Assembly: GCA_002423325.1 (NCBI GenBank)
Contig: DIVQ01000083.1
Location: 15,002-29,024, forward strand
Source: Anaerolineales bacterium UBA6128
GTDB taxonomy: Bacteria > Chloroflexota > Anaerolineae > UBA1429
Length of the DNA stretch: 14,023 nt
Reading direction: 5' to 3'
Shown here: in pieces, positions 6,779 through 13,242 of the stretch
Position numbering within the stretch: position 1 is the first letter of the stretch
Layout: every line of letters starts with the position of its first letter
Translations under genes and position numbers: made by a program
The notes under the pieces: model-generated
Seen by the model: the letters and a program-made list of their open reading frames with translations, nothing else
The model's database searches: none
What the model was told of the DNA's origin: nothing

Positions 6779-7388
6779 CGACCTCCCATCGGCAACGATC
6801 GACCGCGACCGTCCAGCCCAAGCACTCGGCAATCTCTTGAGCAACGCCACCAAGTACACGCCGCGTGGAGGCACGGTCAGCGTTCGCGCGGGCGCGGACG
6901 CTGACGAGCTCTGGATTGAGGTGAGCGACACCGGCATCGGCTTTGCAGTGCCCAGCGCCATTGTCATCAAAGTCGTCCCAGAACTGATCGACCGGGGCGC
7001 GTATCAGTCTGCGTGGTTGGGCATCAGCGGCTTGACCCTCACCTCCGAACTGGCAGAGGCGATGCATCTGGATCCTGATACGCGTGGAGCACTTGTTAGC
7101 GGGGTCGCGCAAGGTGGTCCCGCCGACGCTGCCGGACTGCGGGGCGGAAACACAGTCATCGCTGTAAGCGGGGTAGACATCGCCATCGGCGGGGACGTGA
7201 TCGTCGCCATCGATGATACCGAGATCACCGACTTTGCTGGTTTGGCAACCTACCTCGCGCGCTACACTCCGCCTGGCCAGAAGGTGACGGTCACGGTCCT
7301 CCGCGACGCCAGGACCGTGGATATTGAGATCACCGTCGGGTCGCGGCCCTCCCAGCCACCGTCATCCGCTCTTCAGATCGAAGGCTGA
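6723..7388 (+). pseudogene. Chimeric remnant: histidine kinase ATPase start joined in frame to HtrA PDZ domain
   Basis: The frame becomes meaningful near 6723, before the ATG at 6771, with APW-type kinase sequence and LEKGLDWHIDMPDDLP. The HATPase N-box (LGNLLSNATKYTP) and a G1 box (VSDTGIG) follow. Directly after G1 (about 6941) it turns into the end of an HtrA/DegP-type protease: FAVPSA, VVPELIDRG, WLGISGLTLTSELAEAM and a full PDZ domain (DTRGALVSGVAQGGPADAAGLRGG, GGDVIVAIDDTEI, LARYTPPGQKVTVTVLRD). The kinase F-box and G2 box and the whole serine protease domain are absent. The switch falls at GIGF, a string found both in kinase G1 boxes and in the HtrA segment before the PDZ domain. An intact PDZ domain could still fold if the ORF is translated from 6771. 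Reading it as two fused gene remnants is well supported; any function is not. Confidence 0.7.
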
Positions 7389-7460
7389 CTATAGGAGGGA
7401 CGAGCACTGTGCCGCCTGTTGTACCTATTCGCTAAGCCATCCTTCCGACCCTCCTCCTCG

Positions 7461-7502
7461 GTAGACAGCGAGCGGCGCCGTGAAGCGCCGCTCGCTGTCT
7501 AC
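7461..7502. terminator. Perfect 18-bp hairpin between convergent genes
   Basis: GTAGACAGCGAGCGGCGC (7461-7478) and its exact reverse complement (7485-7502) flank the 6-base loop CGTGAA. It sits between the plus-strand HtrA remnant (stop at 7388) and the minus-strand PurF gene (stop at 7530). Position and strength fit a two-way transcription terminator. Neither side has a run of T after the stem, so it does not match the classic intrinsic type. Confidence 0.6.
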
Positions 7503-7529
7503 ACATCTGCACTTGTCGTCCAGTCGGCA

Positions 7530-8942
7530 TCAATCGTGGCTGCTGGCGTCCCAGCAATGTGTGCACAAGCTGGTACGCGGCAGGCCAATCGCCGCGATCA
7601 TATCATCCATCATCTGATAACGCAGGCTCGTCAGCCGCAGTCGCCCCCGAACGCGCTCCACCATCTCCTCGTACTTGGTTCCCTGCTGCCGATAGTCGGA
7701 CGGATCCGCTTCGTCCGTGCCCTCAATTTCGCGAATGGCACGCCGCGCCGCCAACGCCATTGCAGTGCGTGTGCGCGAAAAGTTCAGGAACTCGCACGGG
7801 TAGAGCAGCGGCGGACAGGCGGGTCGCATGTGAACCTCGCGCGCCCCGGATGCGTAGAGCCGTTGCACAGTATCTTGCAGCTGCGTGCCCCTCACGATCG
7901 AGTCTTCGCAGAATAGCAGGCGCCGCCCCTGAATAAGGTCCTTGATCGGCACAAGCTTCATCTCGGCAATGAGGTCGCGGGAGAGTTGCTCTTCGGGCAT
8001 GAAACTGCGCGCCCAGGTCGCGTTGTACTTGACAAAGGGCCGCTGGTATGGCACCCGAGCCTGGACGGCGTAGCCGATACCGTGCCCCGTCCCCGAGTCC
8101 GGCACACCGGCTACTGAATCTACCCCACCAAACCCCAATTCCTGATCCCGACGCGCGCAGGCAGCTCCGCAGCGGTTTCGCACAACCTCCACGCCGATAT
8201 CCTCGTAGCGCGATGCTGGAAAACCATAGTAGATCCACAGGAACGCGCAGACCTGCATCTCAGACCGCGGCGGCGACAGCTGCTCAATACCGTCCTCTGT
8301 AATGCGCACAATCTCGCCCGGACCCAAGTAACGCACCGGCTCGAAATCGGTATTCGGGAAGGCGGTCGTCTCAGACGCGATCGCCAAGCTGCCGTCCTTC
8401 TGCCCGATCACGAGAGGCGTGCGTCCCAACCGGTCGCGCGCGGCATAGATGCCGTGCTCACTCAACAGGAGCACAGAGCAGGACCCCTTGATGCTGTCGA
8501 TCGCGTGACGCAATCCCTCCTCCAGTGTGTCGCCCTGGTTGATCAGGTAAGAGACTACATCCGTGGGGTTGACCCCACCACGGCTCATGCTGGAAAAATG
8601 CGCCTTGTGCGCAAAGGCTCGCTCAACCAACTGGTCGATATTGTTGATCCGTGCGACTGTAACGATCCCGTACCGTCCCAGCGGAGTCTGCTGAAAGAGC
8701 GGCTGAGGCTCATAGTCGCTGATCACGCCGATCCCCTGCGTGCCGTGCATGCGCGTGATGTCGTCCTCAAACGCCGACCGGAACTGCGTGTTGCGGATAG
8801 AGTGAATCTCGCGGTCAAAGCCCTGCTCGTTGCGCAGGATGATGCCGCCGTATTCTGTACCCAAGTGGGAATGATAGTCCGTGCCGAAGAACAGCTCTGA
8901 CGCGCAGTCCTGGCGCGAGACCACGCCAAACATGCCACCCAT
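7530..8942 (-). CDS. purF: PurF-type amidophosphoribosyltransferase without the N-terminal catalytic cysteine
   Basis: PurF makes 5-phosphoribosylamine from PRPP and glutamine, the first committed step of purine synthesis. This 470-residue protein has the N-terminal Ntn-hydrolase fold (YHSHLGT at 23-29, the region from QGIGVISDYEPQP, ARDRLGRTP at 168-176) and a C-terminal phosphoribosyltransferase domain with VAGVPDSG (277-284) and the PRPP loop CEDSIVRGT (345-353). C232, C383, C460 and C463 match the positions of the four [4Fe-4S] ligands of B. subtilis PurF. It starts MGGMFGVV, where ordinary PurF has Met-Cys-Gly, so the glutaminase nucleophile is absent; the nearest Cys is C13. From memory, a Clostridia-type PurF subfamily also starts MGG. 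ATG at 8942 is preceded by AAAGGA at good spacing. It lies 100 bases after the dehydratase gene. It may use ammonia or an alternative nucleophile. Confidence 0.85.
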   Translation of the reverse strand: MGGMFGVVSRQDCASELFFGTDYHSHLGTEYGGIILRNEQGFDREIHSIRNTQFRSAFEDDITRMHGTQGIGVISDYEPQPLFQQTPLGRYGIVTVARINNIDQLVERAFAHKAHFSSMSRGGVNPTDVVSYLINQGDTLEEGLRHAIDSIKGSCSVLLLSEHGIYAARDRLGRTPLVIGQKDGSLAIASETTAFPNTDFEPVRYLGPGEIVRITEDGIEQLSPPRSEMQVCAFLWIYYGFPASRYEDIGVEVVRNRCGAACARRDQELGFGGVDSVAGVPDSGTGHGIGYAVQARVPYQRPFVKYNATWARSFMPEEQLSRDLIAEMKLVPIKDLIQGRRLLFCEDSIVRGTQLQDTVQRLYASGAREVHMRPACPPLLYPCEFLNFSRTRTAMALAARRAIREIEGTDEADPSDYRQQGTKYEEMVERVRGRLRLTSLRYQMMDDMIAAIGLPRTSLCTHCWDASSHD

Positions 8943-9042
8943 CTACTCGTTCCTTTCAAGCTTGTGCCCGAAGCATCTCGTACGCTGACCACGTTGTCGT
9001 ATCGCGAGGCCACGCCGCCGTGGAGGAGGTGCCTGGCCCGCC

Positions 9043-10233
9043 CTAGTCGAAGAATCCCAAGTCGTCGTCCGAAAGCCTGCGTCGAGCAGCCGTCACGTTA
9101 AAGCCAACCCCGAGGCCGGGCCGGTCCCACACGTCGATCATGCTGTTCTTCACAATCGGGTCAGGCAGCCAGTCGACGATGTCGTACCACCACTCAGGTC
9201 GCGTCGTGGGATATTCAAAGGCGATATAGTTGTGCGGCAAGGTGGCACACACCTGCACAAGCGCCGCCAGCCCGATCAGGCCATCGCCGATGCCGTGCGG
9301 CGCCATCAGGATGCCGTGAAGGTCGGCGTACTCGGCAACCCACTTGAGTTCGGCGATGCCGCCTACGTCTGCCGGGTCGGGCCCCACGACGCGCACCGCC
9401 TGCTTGTCGAACAGCGCCTTGAAATTCTGCCGCAGATAGATCTGCTCGCCCGTGTGGATAGGCGTCGTGGTGCTGTGGGTCACCTCGCTGTAGAGCTCCG
9501 CCAGCACGTAGGGGGTGTAGTCGCCCGTGATCAGGTCCTCCAACCAGGTGAGGTTCAACCCTTCCACCGCCCGTGCAAAACGGATCGCGTCGGGCACCGT
9601 CCAGCCTGGACCGCAGTCCAGCGCCAGCCCCACCTCGTCGCCCAGCACATCCTTCATCGCCTGCACGCAGGCGATCACATGCTTCAGGCCGCGCTCCGTC
9701 AGCAGGCCGCGGTTCGGGTACAGACTCGTCGCGCGCGTCTCGGCATAGGTAAAGTCCGGCACCACGGTGGGCATGGCGCTGTGGAAGCCGATGCCCTGTT
9801 TGATGATGCTGAAACCCTCCGGCGCAGCCTTCATCTTGGCCATGTTCTCGGCATAGCCCTGCGGCGAATAGTCCGCCATGTCAAAGCGGACGCCGCCGTT
9901 GTAGACCCTCACCCGATCGCGCACCTTACCGCCCAGCAGCTTGTACACCGGCAGATTGGCCGCTTTTCCGGCGATATCCCACAGCGCCATCTCGATCGCG
10001 CTGACTGCCGCCCCCCAAGGCTTGAAGGCGCCCGCGCGCCGAATGCGCAACATCACGCGCTCGACGTCCGTGGGATCCTCCCCGACGACGTAGGGCTTGT
10101 AGAAGAGCACGTGTGGCTTGAGGTAGGGCTTGGGGAACTCGGCTTGGCCGTATCCGCTGATGCCCTCGTCGGTCACGATTCGCACCACCGGGTGCTGGCC
10201 AATCACGGCACACTTCAGATCAGTAATCTTCAC
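9043..10233 (-). CDS. Enolase-superfamily sugar-acid dehydratase (mandelate racemase group)
   Basis: The 396-residue product belongs to the mandelate racemase / muconate lactonizing enzyme group, which abstracts a proton next to a carboxylate with a Mg2+ ion; many members dehydrate sugar acids such as galactonate. The N-terminal capping domain contains FKPWGAAVSAIEMALWDIAGKAA, here split at residues 70-92, and LPVYKLLGG. In the barrel, likely metal ligands are D206 (LALDCGPG), E232 (WLEDL) and E263 (TGEQIYLR), with H313 in APHGIGDGL as catalytic base and K145 in IIKQGIG. The second Lys of the usual KxK pair is Gly, so the exact reaction is open. I chose GTG at 10231-10233 because GGAG lies six bases upstream and homologues tend to start MKITD; the frame also extends to a TTG at 10245 that overlaps that GGAG. 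Neighbour genes suggest galactoside or sugar-acid catabolism. Confidence 0.85.
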   Translation of the reverse strand: MKITDLKCAVIGQHPVVRIVTDEGISGYGQAEFPKPYLKPHVLFYKPYVVGEDPTDVERVMLRIRRAGAFKPWGAAVSAIEMALWDIAGKAANLPVYKLLGGKVRDRVRVYNGGVRFDMADYSPQGYAENMAKMKAAPEGFSIIKQGIGFHSAMPTVVPDFTYAETRATSLYPNRGLLTERGLKHVIACVQAMKDVLGDEVGLALDCGPGWTVPDAIRFARAVEGLNLTWLEDLITGDYTPYVLAELYSEVTHSTTTPIHTGEQIYLRQNFKALFDKQAVRVVGPDPADVGGIAELKWVAEYADLHGILMAPHGIGDGLIGLAALVQVCATLPHNYIAFEYPTTRPEWWYDIVDWLPDPIVKNSMIDVWDRPGLGVGFNVTAARRRLSDDDLGFFD

Positions 10234-10291
10234 TTTCTTCTCCAACTGCTATGAACGTAGCGCGCGGCTAGCGGCCGCGACAGACCGCACC

Positions 10292-10319
10292 ATTGTGCAC
10301 CGAACGCAGTCCGAGTCAA
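10292..10319 (-). promoter_or_regulatory. Candidate promoter of the dehydratase gene
   Basis: On the minus strand TTGACT (10319-10314) is followed after 16 bases by CACAAT (10297-10292), matching five and four of six consensus positions. Transcription would start near 10285, about 52 bases before the GTG at 10233. It lies between the dehydratase gene and the hairpin that follows the GH4 gene, so the dehydratase could have its own promoter. Tentative. Confidence 0.35.
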
Positions 10320-10389
10320 GTCAACAGACGCACCGCGCGCTTGTCCTGGCGTGCAACCCCACCAAACCCTGGCATCACCGACCGAAACG

Positions 10390-10418
10390 CAGGCGGCTCC
10401 CCTGCTGAGAGCCGCCTG
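10390..10418 (-). terminator. Hairpin after the GH4 gene
   Basis: CAGGCGGCTC (10390-10399) pairs perfectly with GAGCCGCCTG (10409-10418) around a 9-base loop, 24 bases after the stop of the GH4 gene on the minus strand. Read on that strand it is followed by CGTTTCGG, only a short T run. It probably ends or attenuates transcription from the GH4 gene into the dehydratase gene. Confidence 0.55.
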
Positions 10419-10442
10419 TAGCGCGCAGACATGCGCCGCACA

Positions 10443-11768
10443 CTAGGCCACAAAGTGCTTGAAGGTCGGGAGATACGGCCGGTTCACCTCAAGCATCTCG
10501 TTCACCATCTGGCGGATCTCTGCCAGCGACAGCACGGCGGCGCTCAACGGGTCATAGGCGATCGATTGGAAGACCAGCATCGGGTCGCCACTCAGGCAAG
10601 CTTCCACCGCCATTTCCTCGACGGCCACACTGACATTTACCAGGGCCGCGCACTGAGCAGGCAGCGCGCCCACATGCACCGGGTTGAACCCGCGCTTGTC
10701 AGCATACACCGGAACCTCCACACACACGTCTGGCGGCAGGTTCGTGATCAGGCCGGTGTTAGGCACGTTGCCGTTGAAGCGGAAGGGTTCGCCCCCTGCA
10801 TAGGCGTTCACGATGTGCGTAGCGTACTCGTGCCCGCGCTTCAGGTCCAGCGGCTTGAGATCATCGAGCCACTTCTGAATCTCGTCGCGCCAGTCGCGCT
10901 CGCGCGCGAGGTAGGCATCCAAGACATAGCCGTACACGCCGGGGTTCCAGCCGGTGCCGTGCGTGCAGTACTTTTCGATCAAGTCGGGGCGCTTGCGGAA
11001 CCACCAACTATACTCCGAGTTGTGGCCGCTGGACTCTGTCACATAATACCCGAGGTGGATGAACATCTCGTTGCGCACGATCTCTTCGTTGTAGATCTCT
11101 GGCCGCTTGACCGCCTCGCGCAGCAGCGGATAGGCGTCCTCGCCGTTCCACTTGTACTCGACATAGAACGACTGATGGTTGATTCCCGCGCTCACATATG
11201 TGATCTCGTCGTACGGCGCGTCGATCCACTTGGCCAGCATCATGGCGGTGCCCTGCACGCTATGGCACAGTCCGCTCACCTGAATGCCGGTTTCGCGTTG
11301 CATCGCACGGCACAGCATCGCCATCGGGTTAGTGTAGTTCAGCAAAATGGCGTTCGGGCAGTAGCGCTCCATATCGCGACAAATATCCAGCATCACCGGA
11401 ATCGTGCGTAGCGCGCGAAAAACGCCCGATACACTGCGCGTGTCGCCGATGTTGGTGTCGATCCCGTAGCGCTTGGGGATCTCGATGTCGGTGCGAAACA
11501 CCTGCACACCGCCCGCCAAGATCGTGCAGATGACGGCGTTAGCGCCCTTGAGCGCTTCGGCCCGGTCCATCGTAGCCTCAACCTTGGCCGGGTAATTCCC
11601 CTCGGCCACGATGCGGTCCACAGCCCGCTTGATATACTCGAGCTTTTCGGCATCGATGTCCATCAAGCTGATCGTGGCGTTCTCCAACAGGGGAAACGTC
11701 AACAGATCCTTGACCAGTGTGCGCGTGAACCCAAAGCTCCCTGCCCCGATGAAAGCAACCTTGAACAT
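10443..11768 (-). CDS. Glycoside hydrolase family 4, alpha-galactosidase type
   Basis: GH4 enzymes cleave glycosides by an NAD+- and metal-dependent oxidation/elimination route, unlike most glycosidases. The 441-residue length is normal. The Rossmann motif GAGSFGFT (8-15) binds NAD+. D37 and D39 in SLMDIDAEKL lie where the NAD ribose is held. IGDTRS (107-112), NYTNPMAM (144-151), metal ligands C168 (GLCHSVQG) and H198 (AGINHQSF) are all present. Cys-His-Ser is the form found in alpha-galactosidases and alpha-glucosidases such as MelA and AglA, in contrast to the Cys-Asn form of 6-phospho-glycosidases, so a non-phosphorylated alpha-galactoside or related alpha-glycoside is the likely substrate. 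The frame extends to 11849, but ATG at 11766-11768 fits because AAAGGAGA lies eight bases upstream and MFKVAFIGAG is the usual N-terminus. It follows the glycosidase-like gene by 114 bases. Cytoplasmic. Confidence 0.9.
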   Translation of the reverse strand: MFKVAFIGAGSFGFTRTLVKDLLTFPLLENATISLMDIDAEKLEYIKRAVDRIVAEGNYPAKVEATMDRAEALKGANAVICTILAGGVQVFRTDIEIPKRYGIDTNIGDTRSVSGVFRALRTIPVMLDICRDMERYCPNAILLNYTNPMAMLCRAMQRETGIQVSGLCHSVQGTAMMLAKWIDAPYDEITYVSAGINHQSFYVEYKWNGEDAYPLLREAVKRPEIYNEEIVRNEMFIHLGYYVTESSGHNSEYSWWFRKRPDLIEKYCTHGTGWNPGVYGYVLDAYLARERDWRDEIQKWLDDLKPLDLKRGHEYATHIVNAYAGGEPFRFNGNVPNTGLITNLPPDVCVEVPVYADKRGFNPVHVGALPAQCAALVNVSVAVEEMAVEACLSGDPMLVFQSIAYDPLSAAVLSLAEIRQMVNEMLEVNRPYLPTFKHFVA

Positions 11769-11882
11769 CGCCCCATCTCCTTTATGTCGAGTTGTGCGCG
11801 AGATGCCAACACAGACACCCCAAGTACCCTCTCGTCTCCAAACGGCCATCGTGCACTCGCGCGCAAGCGCGCCAGCGCGTGA

Positions 11883-12006
11883 TCACTTGCTCAGCCCATA
11901 GTCCATCAACTGGTTGCTCCCCTGCAAGATGTACCCTTGGTGGCCCAGATCGTCTGCATCCCGCATGATCCCCTTAACGATCTCGCGGGGCCAGTCGTGT
12001 GGCTCT
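11883..12006 (-). pseudogene. True C-terminus of the glycosidase-like protein, in the shifted frame
   Basis: Beyond the C-run at 12007-12016, the next frame encodes a well-formed ending with EPHDWPREIVKGIM, LGHQGYILQGSNQ and LMDYGLSK before TGA at 11883-11885. Removing one base from the run joins it to the main frame as PISQGGGEPHDWP and gives a protein of 452 residues, whereas the frame as written ends in an Arg-rich tail at 11974. This segment is therefore almost certainly the native end of the gene. Confidence 0.75.
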
Positions 12007-13242
12007 CCCCCCCCCCTGGCTAATCGGGTAACTCGGCAAATCGTCCGGCAGGTACAGGCGCGCCTTGGCCATGTCCAGACGCAGCATCGCGCGTAGCGGG
12101 TTGTGCCGCCATTCGCAGTCGTCCTCTCCGCGCCAGTCGGGCGTAAGCGGGCGCCCCCCAAAGCCGAAATCGGCAATCGTGTCCGGCATGTCCAGCGCAT
12201 CATAGCCCGCCAGACGACAGGCGATGCGCAGTGCATCACTCTCGCAGATCTCTGGCTGCCGCGCCATCAACCACTGCCCCCACACGACCATCGTTTCCAT
12301 CGGAAACAGATCGACGTGCGACAGCAGCGGGCTGGCGAAATCGGAGAACTCTCCAAACCGTCTGTGGTTGTGCCCCGCAAGCACCGACAGCGAAGCCGGA
12401 TAGGTGTCGGTGCCAAAGACGAACGCAGGACCGGCCGACCGGTGAACGGCGTCGCGCAGCGAGGCCATATTGTGCTCCATCAACCGGCAGCGCAGTTCGA
12501 ACCATTGCAGCACCCCTGGCCGCAAGCCGAGGAACTGCAGCAGATCCATCGGCCCCAAGCTATGCCCCGCTACCTCCACCAGATGCTTCGGGTTCGCGCG
12601 GCGAACGCGCACAACTGCATCGCGCAGGTCGGCAATCATCTGCCCCATGTCGTGGCCATGCTGAGCCGCCGTGCGCGCGCAGCGCGCGCACGCGCACAAA
12701 CCCAAGCCGCGCGAACGGCTCGTCATGATGTAGCGCGCGTGCGTTATGTCCAGTCCATCAACCCCGTAGTCCGTGGCCAAGTGCGTGTACAGGGACTCGA
12801 ACCAGTTAAGCGTAGCGCCCTCGCTCGGGCAGTACATCAGCACGTTGAAATCGTCCACCGTCCAGCCGCCGCTGAGCAACCACACGCGCACCCCAGCCTT
12901 GCGCGCCACTGCGATCGCGGCTCGCAACTCGGCATCACTCCCCTGTTCAGCGACGTTGGGGCCGATGCAGAGAGTTTGGGTGTCCAGCACGCCGGGGCGC
13001 GGCGTTCCGTAACTTGGCAACTCATCCACGTGCCGACACAGCAGCTCATGCAGTCGCTCCTCGGACACTGGGTGGGTACCGAAAGGACTCTGCGCCCGCA
13101 CTGTACCCGGTATTTCTCCCGAGAAGCCCAGGATCACGAGGTTCAGCCCGAGGCGATCGCGCAGCGCCTCAAGATAGCCCGGGTTGCGCAGCACGTCCTT
13201 GGCGCCCAGGTAGATGCCGATCACCTTATCAGCCATGTCCAT
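11974..13242 (-). CDS. Glycosidase-like TIM-barrel protein, frameshifted near its end
   Basis: The 422-residue product as written belongs to no family I can name with confidence. Features suggest a glycosidase-like TIM barrel: VIGIYLGAKDVL near the N-terminus, GVRVWLLSGGWTVDDFNVLMYCP (split at 117-126 and 127-138), YGVDGLDITHARYIMTSR (159-176) and a CACARC cysteine motif (C183, C185, C188). The last arrangement, an Asp-Gly-hydrophobic-Asp strand followed by clustered cysteines, occurs in several poorly characterised glycosyl-hydrolase-like families. The reading frame is broken at a run of ten G in coding sense (12007-12016); see the separate entry for the native C-terminus. ATG at 13240-13242 follows GGAGG by five bases and overlaps the end of the SDR gene by 14 bases, implying coupled translation. 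The frame is open to 13305, but the longer start is less likely. It probably acts with the GH4 and dehydratase genes. Confidence 0.7.
   Translation of the reverse strand: MDMADKVIGIYLGAKDVLRNPGYLEALRDRLGLNLVILGFSGEIPGTVRAQSPFGTHPVSEERLHELLCRHVDELPSYGTPRPGVLDTQTLCIGPNVAEQGSDAELRAAIAVARKAGVRVWLLSGGWTVDDFNVLMYCPSEGATLNWFESLYTHLATDYGVDGLDITHARYIMTSRSRGLGLCACARCARTAAQHGHDMGQMIADLRDAVVRVRRANPKHLVEVAGHSLGPMDLLQFLGLRPGVLQWFELRCRLMEHNMASLRDAVHRSAGPAFVFGTDTYPASLSVLAGHNHRRFGEFSDFASPLLSHVDLFPMETMVVWGQWLMARQPEICESDALRIACRLAGYDALDMPDTIADFGFGGRPLTPDWRGEDDCEWRHNPLRAMLRLDMAKARLYLPDDLPSYPISQGGGRATRLAPRDR
12007..12016. repeat. Homopolymer run of ten C (ten G in coding sense)
   Basis: Ten consecutive C on the plus strand lie inside the 3' part of the glycosidase-like gene. 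One base less would restore the reading frame to the better C-terminus. It is either a sequencing or assembly length error or a slippage site that switches the protein end. Confidence 0.9.
12671..12691. repeat. Alternating G/C palindrome inside the glycosidase-like gene
   Basis: GTGCGCGCGC (12671-12680) and GCGCGCGCAC (12682-12691) form a perfect 10-bp inverted repeat around one central A. The strict purine-pyrimidine alternation is of the type that can form Z-DNA. It lies over the codons of the CACARC cysteine motif, so codon choice at Ala/Arg/Cys residues may explain it. No separate function is supported. Confidence 0.5.

Noticed and set aside
5776..6970. Minus-strand ORFs across the signalling remnants (5776-6243 and 6167-6970)
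   Set aside because: Both are antisense to clear receiver and kinase sequence and contain no recognisable motifs.
9232..10254. Long plus-strand ORF of 340 residues
   Set aside because: It lies opposite the dehydratase gene, is His/Arg/Gln-rich with no recognisable domain, and is what GC-rich codon bias produces on the opposite strand.
10431..11411. Plus-strand ORF of 326 residues
   Set aside because: It is antisense to the well-supported GH4 gene and shows no family resemblance.
11859..11872. GCGCGC-AA-GCGCGC inverted repeat after the glycosidase-like gene
   Set aside because: The two-base loop is too short for a normal hairpin and there is no T-run; GC-rich simple sequence explains it.
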